NCBI GenBank assembly: GCA_963682055.1
Contig: OY821743.1
Location: forward strand, 13,861,566-13,925,565
Direction: 5' to 3'
Length of the DNA stretch: 64,000 nt
Source: Primula veris
Lineage: Eukaryota; Streptophyta; Magnoliopsida; Ericales; Primulaceae
The notes under the pieces are model-generated. The model was not told the DNA's origin. It did not search any database and saw only the letters and a program-made list of their open reading frames with translations. This document shows positions 10,574-22,616 of the stretch, one piece after another (within the stretch, counting starts at the first letter, position 1; every line of letters starts with the position of its first letter). The translations under genes were made by a program, and so were the position numbers.

Positions 10574-12468
10574 CAGTAAATAGATCAGTAGGACTACCAT
10601 TCACCAAAATAGAGGTTTCATTTCCAGAAATAATCCTTCATACTATGTCAATAACCTTTTCAGAGAAACCCAATTTTCTTAAAGTTGAAATAAGGAAATG
10701 CCATGATATTCTATCATAAGCTTTTTTCATGTCTAGCTTTACAGCTATATTCTTCCCACTTGATTTTTTTATTAATAGTTGAAATAAATTCTTGAGCAAG
10801 AAGAATATTGTCCACAATGTCTCTGGATTTAACAAATCCACTTTGATTCTCAGAAATAATAATAGGCAGTATATTAGAAAATCTAGTAGACATAATTTTT
10901 GAAATAACTTTACTGCAGAAAGTACATAAGCTAATAGGTCTGAATTCAGCAAAATTCTTGGGTTTGATCTTTTTTGGTATAAGAGCAATAATAGTAGTAT
11001 AGAGAGATCTAGGTAATAGATTTCCCATGAAGAAAAGATCAATAGCTTTGATGACATCTTCACCAATAATATCCCAACAAGAGACAAAAAATTGACCTGT
11101 AAAACCATCAATGCCAGGTGCACTAGAATTACTAAGATCAAAAACAGCTTGTTTTACCTCTTCCCTAGAAGGGTCTTTGTCCAATAGATAATTCATCTCT
11201 TCAGTAATTACCTTAGTAATTTTGTCTAAACTATTATAAACATAGCAATTAGATTGATCAGCTGCCAATAGATTTTGAAAATAATCAATGGCTTTCCTTT
11301 TAATATCCCCTGGTTCTTTAACACTAGTACCATCTTCTTTCTCTATTTCACCAATAGCACACTTAATTCTTCTTTTCTTTACAATGCTGTGATAGAATTT
11401 TGTATTAGCATCCCCTTGTAAAGCCCATTTCAAATTAGCTTTTTGTACCCAATATTTTTCTTCTATACTGAGTTTAGCCTTTAGAATAGCTTCTTCCTTA
11501 TTGAGCTCAATCATATTGACAGGTGTTGGATCCACTTCAAACTGTTGTTCTGCTCTCAACAGCTTGTCTTTAGCTTTTATAATTTCTTGGAAAATATTCC
11601 CAAAGGTATTATAATTCCACTCTTTAAGTTTCTTTCTAACTGCTTTTAGATTGGTTGCAAGATATTCCAAAGCATTAGAATTAGAACTAGGAACCCAGAC
11701 AGCTTTCACTATATTAAGAAAATCTACATGATCTGTCCAGAAATTTTGAAATATGAACCTTCTTGGACTGTTGACTTGACCCAACTGTAACTTTAACAAT
11801 AAAGGACTATGATCTGAAGTAGCCTTGCTTAAATAGTTAAGATAGATGTTGCAAAATAAATTGGCAAACTCTTGATTAAATAGGATCTTATCTATTCTTT
11901 CAAAAATAGCATCCATCCCATTACGTTTGTTCCACCAAGTATATTTAGATCCACTATAGATTGCTTCTGAAACACCCATATTGTTAATACAAGATAAATA
12001 ATCATTAGCAGAGGCAATATTAATAGACAAACCCCCAATTTTATCATCTTCAGATGACACAGTATTGAAATCCCCTCTAATCAACCAAGGGTTAATAGTA
12101 TAAGAACTTTCTAAATAACTCTAAAGAGATTTCCTTTCAATTGTTGTACATTTGGCATAGACTACTGTAATCTGAAGCTGGAAACCCAAACAGCCAATAG
12201 AAACTGCCATAGATACATCTTGATTCATTTGATTAAGAATAGTAATATGAATCTCTTGCATATAGAAAATCCAAATTTTATTCTCTTCATGAACCAGGAC
12301 CTCATCAAAACCAAATTTCCTTTTATAGAAATCCACTTTTTCTTGACTTTTCTTTGGTTCAATACAAACTAAGAACATAATATGATGTAGTTTGCATAAC
12401 TTATTAATACGTCTAGTGGTAGATTTGGTACCCACTCCTCTAATGTTCCAAAAAAGAGTATTAATCAT
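10574..12468 (-). pseudogene. LINE ORF2 (endonuclease and RT), 3'-truncated
   Basis: LINE ORF2 nicks target DNA and copies its own RNA into it. The minus-strand ATG at 12468 starts MINTLFWNIRG, an APE-type endonuclease N-terminus; GDFN (about 12070) and SDHSPL (about 11800) follow. RT motifs include IALIPK and FRPISLC (about 10990-10920), SGFVKSRDIVDN (about 10850-10800) and DMKKAYDRISW. There is one in-frame TAG at 12121-12123. One extra base in the T run at 10764-10770 shifts the frame, and there are terminal stops near 10638. Sequence ends just after LVNGSP, before the rest of RT, the zf-RVT and RNase H. Loss of the 3' side is unusual for LINEs. Confidence 0.88.
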
Positions 12469-13805
12469 TTAAAACTTCTTTTAACCCCTACATTAGAGGA
12501 CCTAAGAACCATAGCATCTTTACCAACATCAGTTGGCTTTTTTCCAAATTTTCTTTTTGGAGTTTTCCATTCACCTTCTTCCAGAATATTAGGAATTTCT
12601 CTAGGGGAGAGACCCAGATCAATTCTTAAATTTTTAGAAATGTCTGGAGCATCAATTAGACTAGTGTTTCTCATTGTCACATTATCATCATAAATAGGAG
12701 TAATATTTAAAGACTTGAGAACAGTTGCTTCACCAGTAAATAGGACCATATCAGTATTAAGATTACACTTAACACTCTTGTCTTCTTCCATTAATACAAT
12801 AAGATTGTTGTTTTTAGTGCTTTCTGCAGCTGGCTTTGCAGCTACTCCTTCATCAATCTTGGGTGGTTCATTGCTGAAGCTTTTAGTAACCCATTCTTTT
12901 GTACTTACTTTCTCATTTTTGTTGTAATAATTGGCCTTTATAATCTTTTGTTTAGCTTGTTTTTCACAGTTCACTTCATTAGCTATTTCTTTGTCATTAA
13001 CAACGACCTTCTTTTTGCTGATAGTTACTTCTTTACTGCCCTCTTCTTTCTCTAGATTATTAAACTTACAAATCTCTATAGGATGACCCAATTTAGAACA
13101 TTGAACGCAGTAATTAGGGACTTCTTCATATATACAGTGCTGCCAAAATCCTTCATTGATTCCATAGTTAATTCTTACTCTTTTTATAAGTGTTTTCTTT
13201 AGATCAATTTCAACACAGATTCTGGCTAGACCAGGTCTAGTCAGCTTCGCTGTTGGATCATCTACCTTTAGGGGTTTTCCAAAAGCTGAGGCAATACTAA
13301 ATATACTGCTTTTATTATAAAGATAAATAGGTAATTTAGATAGAGAAATCCAAACAGGAGTTATCGAAGATTCCTTTTCCAAACTGAAATCATAAGACCA
13401 TTTAAAAGTTCTCATAGGGTTATTATCAATATACCAAATTTTTCTCATCCAAATTCGTAGAAAATCTTCTTCATAATAACATTGAATTAGAATATGTTTT
13501 GAATCGATGACTCCAATATGATAATTAGCTTTCAAACCCATTGAACTAAACGTTTTACGAATTGTATCTATATGAGGCTTACCATGTGAAAACTTCCCTA
13601 CAAGAGTATATTTGAAAGGTTCTGAAAGAGTTTTCAAATCTTTGATTGAGTAATGAATCATAGGTTCTCCTTCGAAAGATTCGATTTGTTTAACTGGAAC
13701 TTTTGATGTAGCGATTTGAGTTTTTAATATGGATGCGAAAGATTTAGATGTAGGTGGGTCCGAGGAGAGGGTTTGGTTGGGGTCAGGTGGCTGAATAGCG
13801 GTCAT
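12465..13805 (-). CDS. LINE ORF1: DUF4283 and CCHC zinc-knuckle protein
   Basis: This is an intact 446-residue frame. It is the RNA-binding ORF1 partner of plant L1-type LINEs, thought to coat element RNA. A DUF4283-type domain covers about residues 60-200 (EPFKYTLVGKFSHGKP near its start). A zinc knuckle CVQCSKLGHPIEIC (C-X2-C-X4-H-X4-C) follows near residue 230-250, then a lysine-rich, low-complexity C-terminal half. The stop TGA overlaps the ORF2 start as ATGA, which suggests coupled termination and reinitiation. It is the only long undamaged reading frame in the window, but its element is dead because ORF2 is broken. Confidence 0.85.
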   Translation of the reverse strand: MTAIQPPDPNQTLSSDPPTSKSFASILKTQIATSKVPVKQIESFEGEPMIHYSIKDLKTLSEPFKYTLVGKFSHGKPHIDTIRKTFSSMGLKANYHIGVIDSKHILIQCYYEEDFLRIWMRKIWYIDNNPMRTFKWSYDFSLEKESSITPVWISLSKLPIYLYNKSSIFSIASAFGKPLKVDDPTAKLTRPGLARICVEIDLKKTLIKRVRINYGINEGFWQHCIYEEVPNYCVQCSKLGHPIEICKFNNLEKEEGSKEVTISKKKVVVNDKEIANEVNCEKQAKQKIIKANYYNKNEKVSTKEWVTKSFSNEPPKIDEGVAAKPAAESTKNNNLIVLMEEDKSVKCNLNTDMVLFTGEATVLKSLNITPIYDDNVTMRNTSLIDAPDISKNLRIDLGLSPREIPNILEEGEWKTPKRKFGKKPTDVGKDAMVLRSSNVGVKRSFK

Positions 13806-13870
13806 CTTATCGACGGCTAGGGCTTTTCACCCTAGTCGTATCTATCTCTCTATCTCTTTCTCTCTCTAGG
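13806..13870 (-). other. Probable LINE 5' UTR
   Basis: On the minus strand, a GA-rich tract with repeated GAGATAGAGA leads into the ORF1 start. The true 5' end is uncertain; the sequence character changes near 13870. Confidence 0.45.
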
Positions 13871-15373
13871 GCCGGCTCGTACTTTTAACATTAATTAATA
13901 CAAACAACTGTCTATGAACTGAAATTGTATTGATATCGAAATACTTTAATTTACAAAGAGAAATCAAATAATTTTAAAAAAAATTACAACCGATTGAATA
14001 CACTTGAAAATGCTTCGGGTAACGGTTTTAGCGGTTCTCTCGTCATCTGCCGGTCGGGTAGGGTCGGGTCTATATAACTTTTTTTACTTATTTACCCGAC
14101 CCATACTCGTATTTGTAATGGGTATAACGGTTCTCGGTGCGGGTATTTACCGAAAATACCCAAAATTCGTAAAAATTATTCTACTTTTCTATATGTTATT
14201 TTCTAAAGGGTATTTTTACATATTGATAATGAATTTATTTTCCAAGTTATTTTTTAACTTGTAAAAAATAAACAAAATAATGAGGGACTATCGATTTTTT
14301 TTGCTTCATATTGGTCAATAATGTGTTTGATTGATTACTGAATCACGTAAACGTTACACAGTCCCTTAAATATTACAAAATAATATAGTAATCATAATAA
14401 TAATAATATGTATATATATTTTTAAAATATGGGTATATATTGCGGTTCTATAATTCGGGTATACGGGTCGGTTCTGTAGGTCGGTTCTACGGGTCGGGTC
14501 CGCGGTATAGAGTTGAGAACCATTCCTGCCCAAGTACCAACTGGAACGGGTTGGGTAAACCCAAAAACAATTCCGTGACGGGTCGGTTTTTGCAGTTTTT
14601 GGGTATTTACGGTGCGGTTTCTGTTATTGGTTATTTTTTACACGCCTAAGTACATCACGCCTACTTACATGCATAGATAAATAGCTCAATATGTAAAATA
14701 TGAAGAGGAAATACAAATAACTTGAATTTTCTTTAACTTTATTACAATGTCTATGCCATACAGTTTAGCATTTCATTGTTGCCTATAGTGAAGATCAAAT
14801 GCAATTTTGGAGGTTAATTGGCTGGATCTCTTTTTTACTCTCCCACTGAAGGATTCCAAGGGGTTTAGCGGTGAAGTGTTGGTAAATCCAGAAAAAGCTC
14901 CATTTTAACTTTTATGGCAGAGATTTTTCTCCTTTTTATCTTTTGGTCCTTTTATTTTATTTTATTTTCTTTCATTATTGCTACTCTATGTTCTAATAAG
15001 GTCGGAGAACCACTTAAAACTCAATTATTAATGAAAACCACCCCCACTTTTAATTATAAAAAAAGTGCAATTTTGATGCTCAATTATCTTGAAATCATGA
15101 ATGTTCAAAAGGAGGATACAAATGGCAGAAAACTGGTCCTTAATTGGCTCATCTTCCCTTAAAGATTACAGAACCTTAACTCTTGGTGATGGTTAAATAA
15201 ACCATTTACCTTTTTGCACTAGTAAGCTCATAATTTATTTAAAATAAACAATTTTAACACGGCAGATGCACAGTTCCTGAAGAACCAATGGGTAAAGATT
15301 TGTAATGCAAATAAACATACAACTATACATCACAATGACGGATGACCATTATACCCATGGCATCACGAGAAAA
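13871..15373. other. Non-coding, GGGTCGGGT-rich region
   Basis: Two patches (14020-14165 and 14430-14640) are rich in GGGTCGG, CGGGT and CGGTTC words, separated by AT-rich sequence. The words resemble those in non-autonomous hAT-type elements of dicots, but no terminal repeats or target duplication could be defined. From 14650 to 15373 nothing is recognised. Confidence 0.4.
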
Positions 15374-15378
15374 CTTGT

Positions 15379-16898
15379 TGTAAAATCCCGTATTTTATTT
15401 ATATTTTATATTTTGAGTTTATTGTTAGTATAATATATTCTTCTTAGGACTATTTCGACATTTTGGTTACGTTAAGTTTATTTGGCAATTAGCAATAAGT
15501 TTGGGTTCCAACTCGTAATAATAAAGTCTGATAATAAGGATAGAGTAAAATAGAGGTTACATTCGTTGTAATATTAGAATTAGAGATGAGGCGAATAGGG
15601 TTAGTAACTGAAATTGTAATAACTTTTGGTCATTTAAATTATTTAAAATAGGAGCTAATGTATAGTACTGTACTAAGAAAGAAAACTTGCAACTATAAAG
15701 TTTAATTTATTCAGGAGAAGGGCATACAAGTGGGCTAGGAGTATTGTAACGTATTACTAATAAATAGTCATTTACCAATTAAATTTTGGGAGAATTAAAG
15801 AAAGAGAAGATACAAGGAAACTAATAGACAATATTTAGTGTTATGTAATTATTTCACCTAACTAAACAGTTGAATGTAACGTATCTCATGTATTGTATCC
15901 TTATGTATTTATATATGTGTGTCGTAGGAGAATGAGTACACAATTAGTTAGATAGAAACATATAAAATAGGGAAATATAAGATAAGTAAGAGAGGAGAGA
16001 CATTAAGTCAGGAGTTGGGCAAGGAGGAAAACAGTAGCCCGTAATAAAATGTTGTCGTTCTTCTGGGTCCATATTAGGTCCGTATTAGGTTGAGTGGTTT
16101 TGTCTTGCTATTATAAAGTATCCTGTTGTATTTTTTTAACCAGTAATTGCCGTTTAATTATTTTTAAAATACTATCTATATATTTAATTGTTGATTTTCA
16201 CGTCATTTAAAAAAAATAAACTAATAAAAAGAGATTAGATGGTTCATGTATAAGTTTAGAGAGATAATGTTATTTCGGGAAGGTCCGACAAGAAATTAGT
16301 TTATTTCGGAGAAGTCCGACAAAAATGTAGTTTATTTCGGGGAGTCCAACAAGAAAGTAGTTTATTTCGGTGAGTCCGACAAGAAAGTAGTTTATTTCGG
16401 CGAGTCCGACAAGAAAAGAGTTTATTTCGGGGAGTCCGACAAGAATGAAGTTTATTTCGGGGAGTCCGACAAGAAATAATAAAAGAGATTCATGTATATT
16501 AATTTAATAATTCTTAAATTAAATTTTGAAAAAAAGTTTATAATATCATTCATTGGGAATTTTATTGAGTCTAGCTAAACTATATTTTTGAAAGAAAAGA
16601 ACAAAGAAAAAAACCTATTTTCAGTAACAGAGTTGAAATTGAGTTAGTTGGGACCAGACATGTCTTATAAGACTTAACATTTAAATTCCGCTGGTTTTAA
16701 TTGTTTTAGCTAATAAGTTGTAAAGTTTATCGATTTTTTTTTCAAGAATATTGAAAAGTGTATTTTAATGATTTATTTAAGCATTTTAGTTGATAAGCTT
16801 ATGTATAAAATATGTGTTCTTAAGTTAGGTTTTGATAGCACGTGCCGCCGCACGTGTTATTCGGCCGTGTGACACCCAGTAGACTCTGGGTCGTTACA
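15379..16898 (+). mobile_element. Solo LTR (1520 bp) of a gypsy-type element
   Basis: It begins TGTAAAATCCCG and ends CGTTACA, giving a TGTAA/TTACA terminal inverted repeat. CTTGT lies immediately before (15374-15378) and after (16899-16903), a perfect 5-bp target duplication. With no internal domain, it is a solo LTR left by recombination between two LTRs. Patches match the LTR at 60498-62240: the start, TTTTGTCTTGCTATTATAAA, and the end block GCACGTGCCGCC. Orientation follows that copy. Confidence 0.88.
16272..16480 (+). repeat. 30-bp minisatellite, seven units, inside the solo LTR
   Basis: The unit is GTTTATTTCGGGGAGTCCGA followed by CAAGAAAGTA. Seven units run head to tail. The two leftmost are 31 bp and most diverged. 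The related LTR at 60498 lacks the array, so it expanded in this lineage or was lost from the other. Confidence 0.9.
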
Positions 16899-16903
16899 CT
16901 TGT

Positions 16904-18778
16904 CACATGGCCATGTCATTTGAAAACCTAAAACTTCTGATTACATATTTGATTAATCATTATCAGCAAAAAACATAACAACACCAAAAGGAATAAGGGA
17001 CTAAGGTAGTCTAAAAGGCGACTGTCCATAAATTATACAGTGAAGAATTTGTTATGAATCTACAACTACCTGTTCAAAAAACTTTATATACCCTATTTTT
17101 TATACCATTTTGTGTACCCTTACAAATTCAACCCAACTTTGTTTAAAAAAATTGAAAAGTTTTCTACAATTGTGATTATATAGTATCGATACACTTCAAT
17201 TGTCCGACAATTATTTTTATGAGAAAAGTCACACAATTTAATTTGTAATAAAAAAAACTAGTATGAAGTACTTACTGAAATTAAAAAATCTTTTCCAACA
17301 ATATTATATCCAAATATTATGAAGTCCACGTAGAATATATTACAAAAGTTTATAAAAGTGTGACACAAGTTGTAAAAAATAAATTTTGGAGAAAAATAAA
17401 CATGCACGAATATGGGGCGGAGGATTAGGACTCCCGTCGCACTTATGAGTTCCACTACGCAAATCGATAAGAGTTCTTACCCTCTAGCAAGATGTAACAG
17501 CTTCAGACACCCCATCTAGGTTCAAGCTTCTTTGAAAATATGCCTTCAAAGACAGATATAAACGGATACAAAAATTTGATCAACCAATTAGGTTCTCTTT
17601 AACTGGAAGAGGATTATGATATACTTCTTGCATGCATGGACGATGCAAACGCCCTCTTTTACAAATAATATGTAACATAGCACTTCTACTTCATGTTTAG
17701 TGCATGAAGGATTTTTTGAGAATGTTGTAAATAGGTTGAAACTGTGATCGTGGACCACAAAGAATAACATTATTCATATTAATAGGTTGAAATTGTTTGA
17801 GATTGTTTGGAGTCGTGGTGGTTTTGACGAGGTCCATGCAGTCTTTGTCGCAAAGTACAAAGAATAACAGTATTCATATTGATAATTTGACACTTGATTT
17901 TATAAGTCTGGGTCACTAGACCTGTTTAGTGTGAATGGTAGGCCAGTCTATGCTTTTAACTAAGAATGTGTCCATTTTGTAAAAAATAAAGACACTCAAT
18001 GTTAAATTTTGCAGGAGTAAATCATAGGCGGGTCTAGCTTACTACATTTTTCAGTTTTGGCCAGATTTCAATTTCAAGCAATTGTCGGATGCAACAGACT
18101 CCTTCCTTGTTTGTTAGTAGTATTCTGTAGTCTTGAACTCTGCAAGCTATGGATCTTAATGGTAATCATGCTTATCTTTTGGATATAGTGTGCTCATGTT
18201 TAACACTACAGAATAAACTGGAATAATTGAGAATTTGTATGCTATTAAGCATGGAAACGTAACCATTGAAAAATGTCTGATATGTCAATTGTCACATTTT
18301 GTTTTAACTCTTGCCATCAAGTGAAATTTAGAGGAAGTAAAATCCATACAGAAAAACATGAATTAGATTAAAGTTCATAACTAATAAATTAAATTAAATC
18401 TGGTTTCAACTTTCAAGACTGCAGAGGTACAGGAAAAAAAATAGCAGCTCAGTGCACCGAAATCAAATTAGAACAACAACAGGGAAGAAGGGGGAGAAGA
18501 TTAACCGCAACTCAAACTCGCAAAAAAATTGCTGAATGCATTAGATGAAAGAGATCGAAGAAAAAGGTAATACCGGAAACATTAACCCCGCCCATAAAAC
18601 TAGAATACGTTTTAAATATGTTCGACTCAAGGAAGCAAGAGCAATTTATACACCATACACGGATACGACTCTGAAGAAATTTGTAAATCGGGCGGTCCAA
18701 ATATACACACTTATCAATGGAAGAATATAAAATTTCAAACAACATACTGATCTTGGTAGATAGGTCAAAAAACAAACA
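16904..18778. other. Unassigned AT-rich region
   Basis: No protein-coding or RNA gene was recognised. A short direct repeat, CAAAGAATAAC followed by TATTCATATT, occurs at about 17757 and 17859. The right end (18480-18778) probably holds the 5' untranslated region of the LINE that starts near 18779. Confidence 0.45.
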
Positions 18779-20379
18779 TGGCGATTTAGAGAGAGAAAGG
18801 TGGCGAGAATTAATGACTGCAAAAATAGAGATACAATGGAAACAGCCAAAAAGATCGCATCTTTGGATCCACAAATCTTAAAGAGGCAGCAACCAAGTAT
18901 AAAATCATTTGCTGATGTCGTGAATAATAAAAAAGGAGCCTCCAATCAAATAAAAGAAGTCAAAAAATATAAAGGAAAACCTTCAATAATTTTACAAATC
19001 AAGAGGTAAAATATTTATCAGAGCCTTTCAAATACACGTTAGTAGGTAAATTCTCTCATGAAAGACCAGAAATTGAAGATATTAACATCTTTTTATCTTC
19101 TTTGGGGCTAAAAGAGAAGTACACAGTGGGTTGGATAGATCATAAGCATATACTTTTTAGATTTTTTCATGAAGATGATTACTTTAGAATATTTAGAGAA
19201 AGGTGGGTAATCATAGGATTTTCAATGGGGGTTTTTAAATGGGCCTACAACTTTAAACCTGGTTTTGAACCCTCTATCACGGTTATTTAGATCAGTTTGG
19301 ATATGCTACCCATACATTTGTACAATAAAGTTAGCATCTTTGCTATATCTAGGGTCTTTGGCACTCCACTTAAGGTGCATGAAGCTACTAGCAATTTATC
19401 CAGACCAAATCTAGATAGGGTATGCATTGAAGTAGATTTAAAGAAAGAACTTACAAAAAGCGTTTGAGTCGGATATGGAGATGAATGTGACCAAGAGGGA
19501 TTTTGGCAAGAATGCAGATATGAGCAGCTTCCAAAGTATTGCATTTCCTGCAGTAAAATTGGACACAATTATTATGAATGCAAGGTGTAGCACACAATAA
19601 GGTGAATTATCAATTTGATAACTACACCAATAATTGGCAAGATACCAAAAGAAAGAACATGTCTTAATTGAGAAATGGGTAAACAAACAAAAATCGAACC
19701 AATTAAGACCTGCAATTTCAAAGGAAAGGCCCCATATGGAATACAATAGTGGCATAACAGATGGGGAAAAAGGTAAAATACCTATAGATGTGCAAGGAGG
19801 TTTAGATGTTTCTGTGCAAAATGGAGCACTAAGGAGAACATAAGAACCTGAAACACTTTTGCAGCATTACAAGACCTAGAAGAACAAGAAAAAAATGAAA
19901 TTCAAGTAGGAAATCCAATAGAAAAAGGTAAAGAGCAAATGGGTACAAAACAAGCAAGTGGTAATCCAATTACAGAGCATCAATCTAGTCTAATCCCATT
20001 TGATGGAACAGAAAGCTCAAAAGAAAAAGAGGAAATGTCAGATCCATTTTCGGTACTCAAGATCAATAGAACAACACCTAATTCTGAGGGTTATTATACT
20101 CAGATAGTACAACTTAATATCAGCATTAGAAATCCTAATACTTGGGAATTAATTCATTTGGAGAGGGATATTGAGCCTCTAGCACTAGAGGATGTATGCC
20201 ATAAATCTGGATACTTAACAGATAATTCAAACAACAGTGATATTGGGGCATTCAATCTACCTGTTGCTCAAAAACATATAAATTTGGAAGGATGTGAATT
20301 AACTGTAGATTTATACTCTTCTAGTTGGAAAATAGAGGTAGACAAAAAAGAAGAAAAAAAGAGAAAATTAGTTAAATGA
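18779..20379 (+). pseudogene. LINE ORF1 (DUF4283, CCHC), decayed
   Basis: This is a degraded relative of the ORF1 at 12465-13805. It keeps EPFKYTLVGKFSHERPE (about 19021), SMGVFKWAYNF (about 19225) and the zinc knuckle CISCSKIGHNYYEC (about 19549-19590). It is broken by a frameshift near 19010, stops at 19288-19290 (TAG) and about 19464 (TGA), and a stop after the knuckle. A 146-residue open stretch at 19939-20379 ends in a basic KKRKLVK tail and is probably the C-terminal half. No ORF2 follows; copia gag sequence starts within about 60 bases. Confidence 0.78.
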
Positions 20380-20439
20380 AAAGGTATGAAATTATCTAGC
20401 AATGAAAGGAAAATCAAATCAAACAGATATAACACTAGA

Positions 20440-21240
20440 AGCAAGACCAGATCTATTAATAATTATTATGGAGATTTTTATTGGAATGAAGCACAAGAGT
20501 GGCTTCATAGATGGAACTTTGGTTTGTCCTGGTACATATATTGGGTTGCATACTGTGTGTAAAAGGTGTAATTTGATTGTAGTTTATTGGATACGTAATT
20601 CAGTTACACCAGATATTGCTCAATCATAATATATGTATATTGAAAATACTAGTAAGATGTGGCAAGTGTTAAAATAAAGACATTCTCAAGGAAATGAACC
20701 AAGAATATTTGACTTACAGCAAGAGATTCACTCATTGCACCAAGGTAATTTGACAGTATCTGTTTATTTCACTAAACCTGAGAGTTTGTGGCTGGATTTA
20801 TCTATTCTCAGTCCATCGCCTATCTGTTCTTGCATAGCTATGAATGGTTGTAGTTGTGATTTTGTTGAGAAATTCAAGGTTAGAGAGGAGAAACATTTTA
20901 AGATCATATTTTTAATGGGACCGAATGAGCATTTTTCTGCTACTAGAGGACAATTTTTGCTTATGAAACCAGTCACTGCTGTAAATGAAATGTACCAAAT
21001 GATTATTCAAGAAGAAAAACAAAGATATATGGGGATGAATACTAGGGTTTTTCATGAGCAAGTGGCTATGAATGTAAATGGGGATAGTAAACTGTTGTGG
21101 CATATGGAAATAGGGCTTATATACCCGAAGTTAAGTGTTCTTATTGACACAAAACATCTCATATTAAGGATAAGTGTTATAAACTTCATGGTTATCCACC
21201 TTCATGGAAATTTAATGGGACAAGAGGACAAGAAAATTGA
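20440..21240 (+). pseudogene. Copia Gag, decayed
   Basis: Gag motifs of a copia lineage different from the one at 3680 are seen. They are KSGFIDGTL (about 20492), NSVTPDIAQS (about 20599-20628), SQGNEPRIFDLQQEI (about 20685-20735) and LTVSVYFTK (about 20750). There are stops right after IAQS, a few residues later at about 20675, and a frameshift that disrupts the zinc-knuckle region near 21140-21200. There is no 5' LTR; the LINE pseudogene lies directly upstream, so the 5' end is missing or fused. Confidence 0.75.
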
Positions 21241-21545
21241 GTGAAAACTGGTGTTTCTGGACCTTCTTATGCACATCAAGTCACTGATATTGCTGCAAGT
21301 ACACCTCTTGGTCACAATGATTCTTGTTTCCCTATGACTCAATAATAATTTGATCAATTACTGTCAAGTTTTCATCAGAACAGTTTCTAGTGCTACTTCT
21401 ATTGATGACAAGTCACATGTTGCCAGCTCTTCCTCTAATCTTGTGTTCACCAATGTAGCAGGTAAATGATATAATGCTAACTTTACTTGTTGCATATTCT
21501 GTTCTAGATAACAAATGTGATAAATCTAATCCTTGTTATTAGACA

Positions 21546-22235
21546 TTGGAGCCTATGGTTAGTTCCTTGAAATATTTTGATAAAGGAGCTACAAGTTTTA
21601 ACTCTGAAGTTTTTCTCCCTAATGGACAAAGTGTTCCATTCACTCACATTGGTATTGTACAATTGAGTCATCACCTTAGATTTCAGAATGTGTTAAGCGT
21701 TCCACATTTTGGGTACAACTTGGTCTCAGCAAGCAAGTTAACAAGGGGTCAACACTGTTGTCTGTATTTTGTTGATTCTAATTGGGCTTCTTGTGTGGAT
21801 ACAAGAAGGTCCATTACTGGTTTTTGTGTGTTATTAGATAAAACTTTAATCTCCTGGAAAAGTAAGAAACATCAAGTGGTTTCTCATAGTTCAACAGAAG
21901 CAGAACATATGGCTCTTGCTCATTGTACTACAGAACTGGTTTGGTTAGAGAAATTATTGCTTGATTTGGGAATTGTTCAAGACAAGTTACAAGTTTATTC
22001 TGACAACAAATCATCTATTGCACTTGATGAAAATGTTGTTCATCATCATAGGACAAAGCATATTGAGATTGATTGCCATTTTGTGAGGGACAAGATTCAA
22101 GATGGTCTGATTCACTTACTGCATATATATTCTTCTAATCAGATAGGAGATGTGTTGACTAAACCATTGAGATTACATCTCTTCAAGATGTTTGTTGCCA
22201 ATATGGGTATATTAGACATACATTGCCCATCTTGA
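21546..22235 (+). pseudogene. Copia protease-region to RNase H fusion (large internal deletion)
   Basis: This is an open 229-residue frame made of two distant copia pieces. The first part (about 21546-21760) is the segment after the protease site (YFDKGAT, NVLSVPHFGYNLVSASKLT). The second part (from about 21775) is the RNase H C-terminus (DSNWASCVDTRRSITGFC, HSSTEAEH, VYSDNKSSIALDEN, FVRDKI, DVLTKPL). Integrase and nearly all RT are deleted between SKLT and DSNW, yet the frame is preserved through the junction. Such deletion derivatives can move only with proteins supplied in trans. A polypurine tract follows at about 22232-22243. Confidence 0.82.
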
Positions 22236-22244
22236 GAGGGCATA

Positions 22245-22506
22245 TTGAGAATTGTAATTCAACTTTATATTGTTAGTTGTTAGTTTTCTGTATTATGTGA
22301 CTGTTAGTGTAAGTCTAGAAAGTATTTTCTGTTATGTTTGAGATACGGATAATAGTTTGAGTAGCCACTGTGATTATAACACGTGGCACTCTCTAATTCG
22401 TTGCGCAGCTATTTAGCTCGCAACTGCCTATAAAATTCAGTTAGAAGAAATAATAAAAATAAAGATTTTCCCTCTCTAAAAGCTCGTTCATTTAGCTCTA
22501 TAACGG
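22245..22506 (+). repeat. Probable 3' LTR of the copia deletion derivative
   Basis: It starts after the purine tract TTGAGAGGGCAT and contains a TATA-like CTATAAAA at about 22429 followed by an AT-rich leader. The 3' end could not be fixed, and no second LTR is present. Confidence 0.45.
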
Positions 22507-22616
22507 TGATTTTATGTGATCCTTCAATCCCACGAAGGTGGCCAAGAAAGGAAGCATTCGGCACAAATATTTGACTAAAAAATTATTCTGCCCAAGCAGC
22601 ATATATAACGAGCTGG

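Noticed and set aside
16272..16480. 30-bp repeats as a CRISPR array
   Set aside because: Repeats are head to tail with no spacers; a minisatellite.
17411..17440. GGGGCGGAGGATTAGGACTCC as a second hAT MITE end
   Set aside because: No matching inverted end or 8-bp duplication was found nearby.
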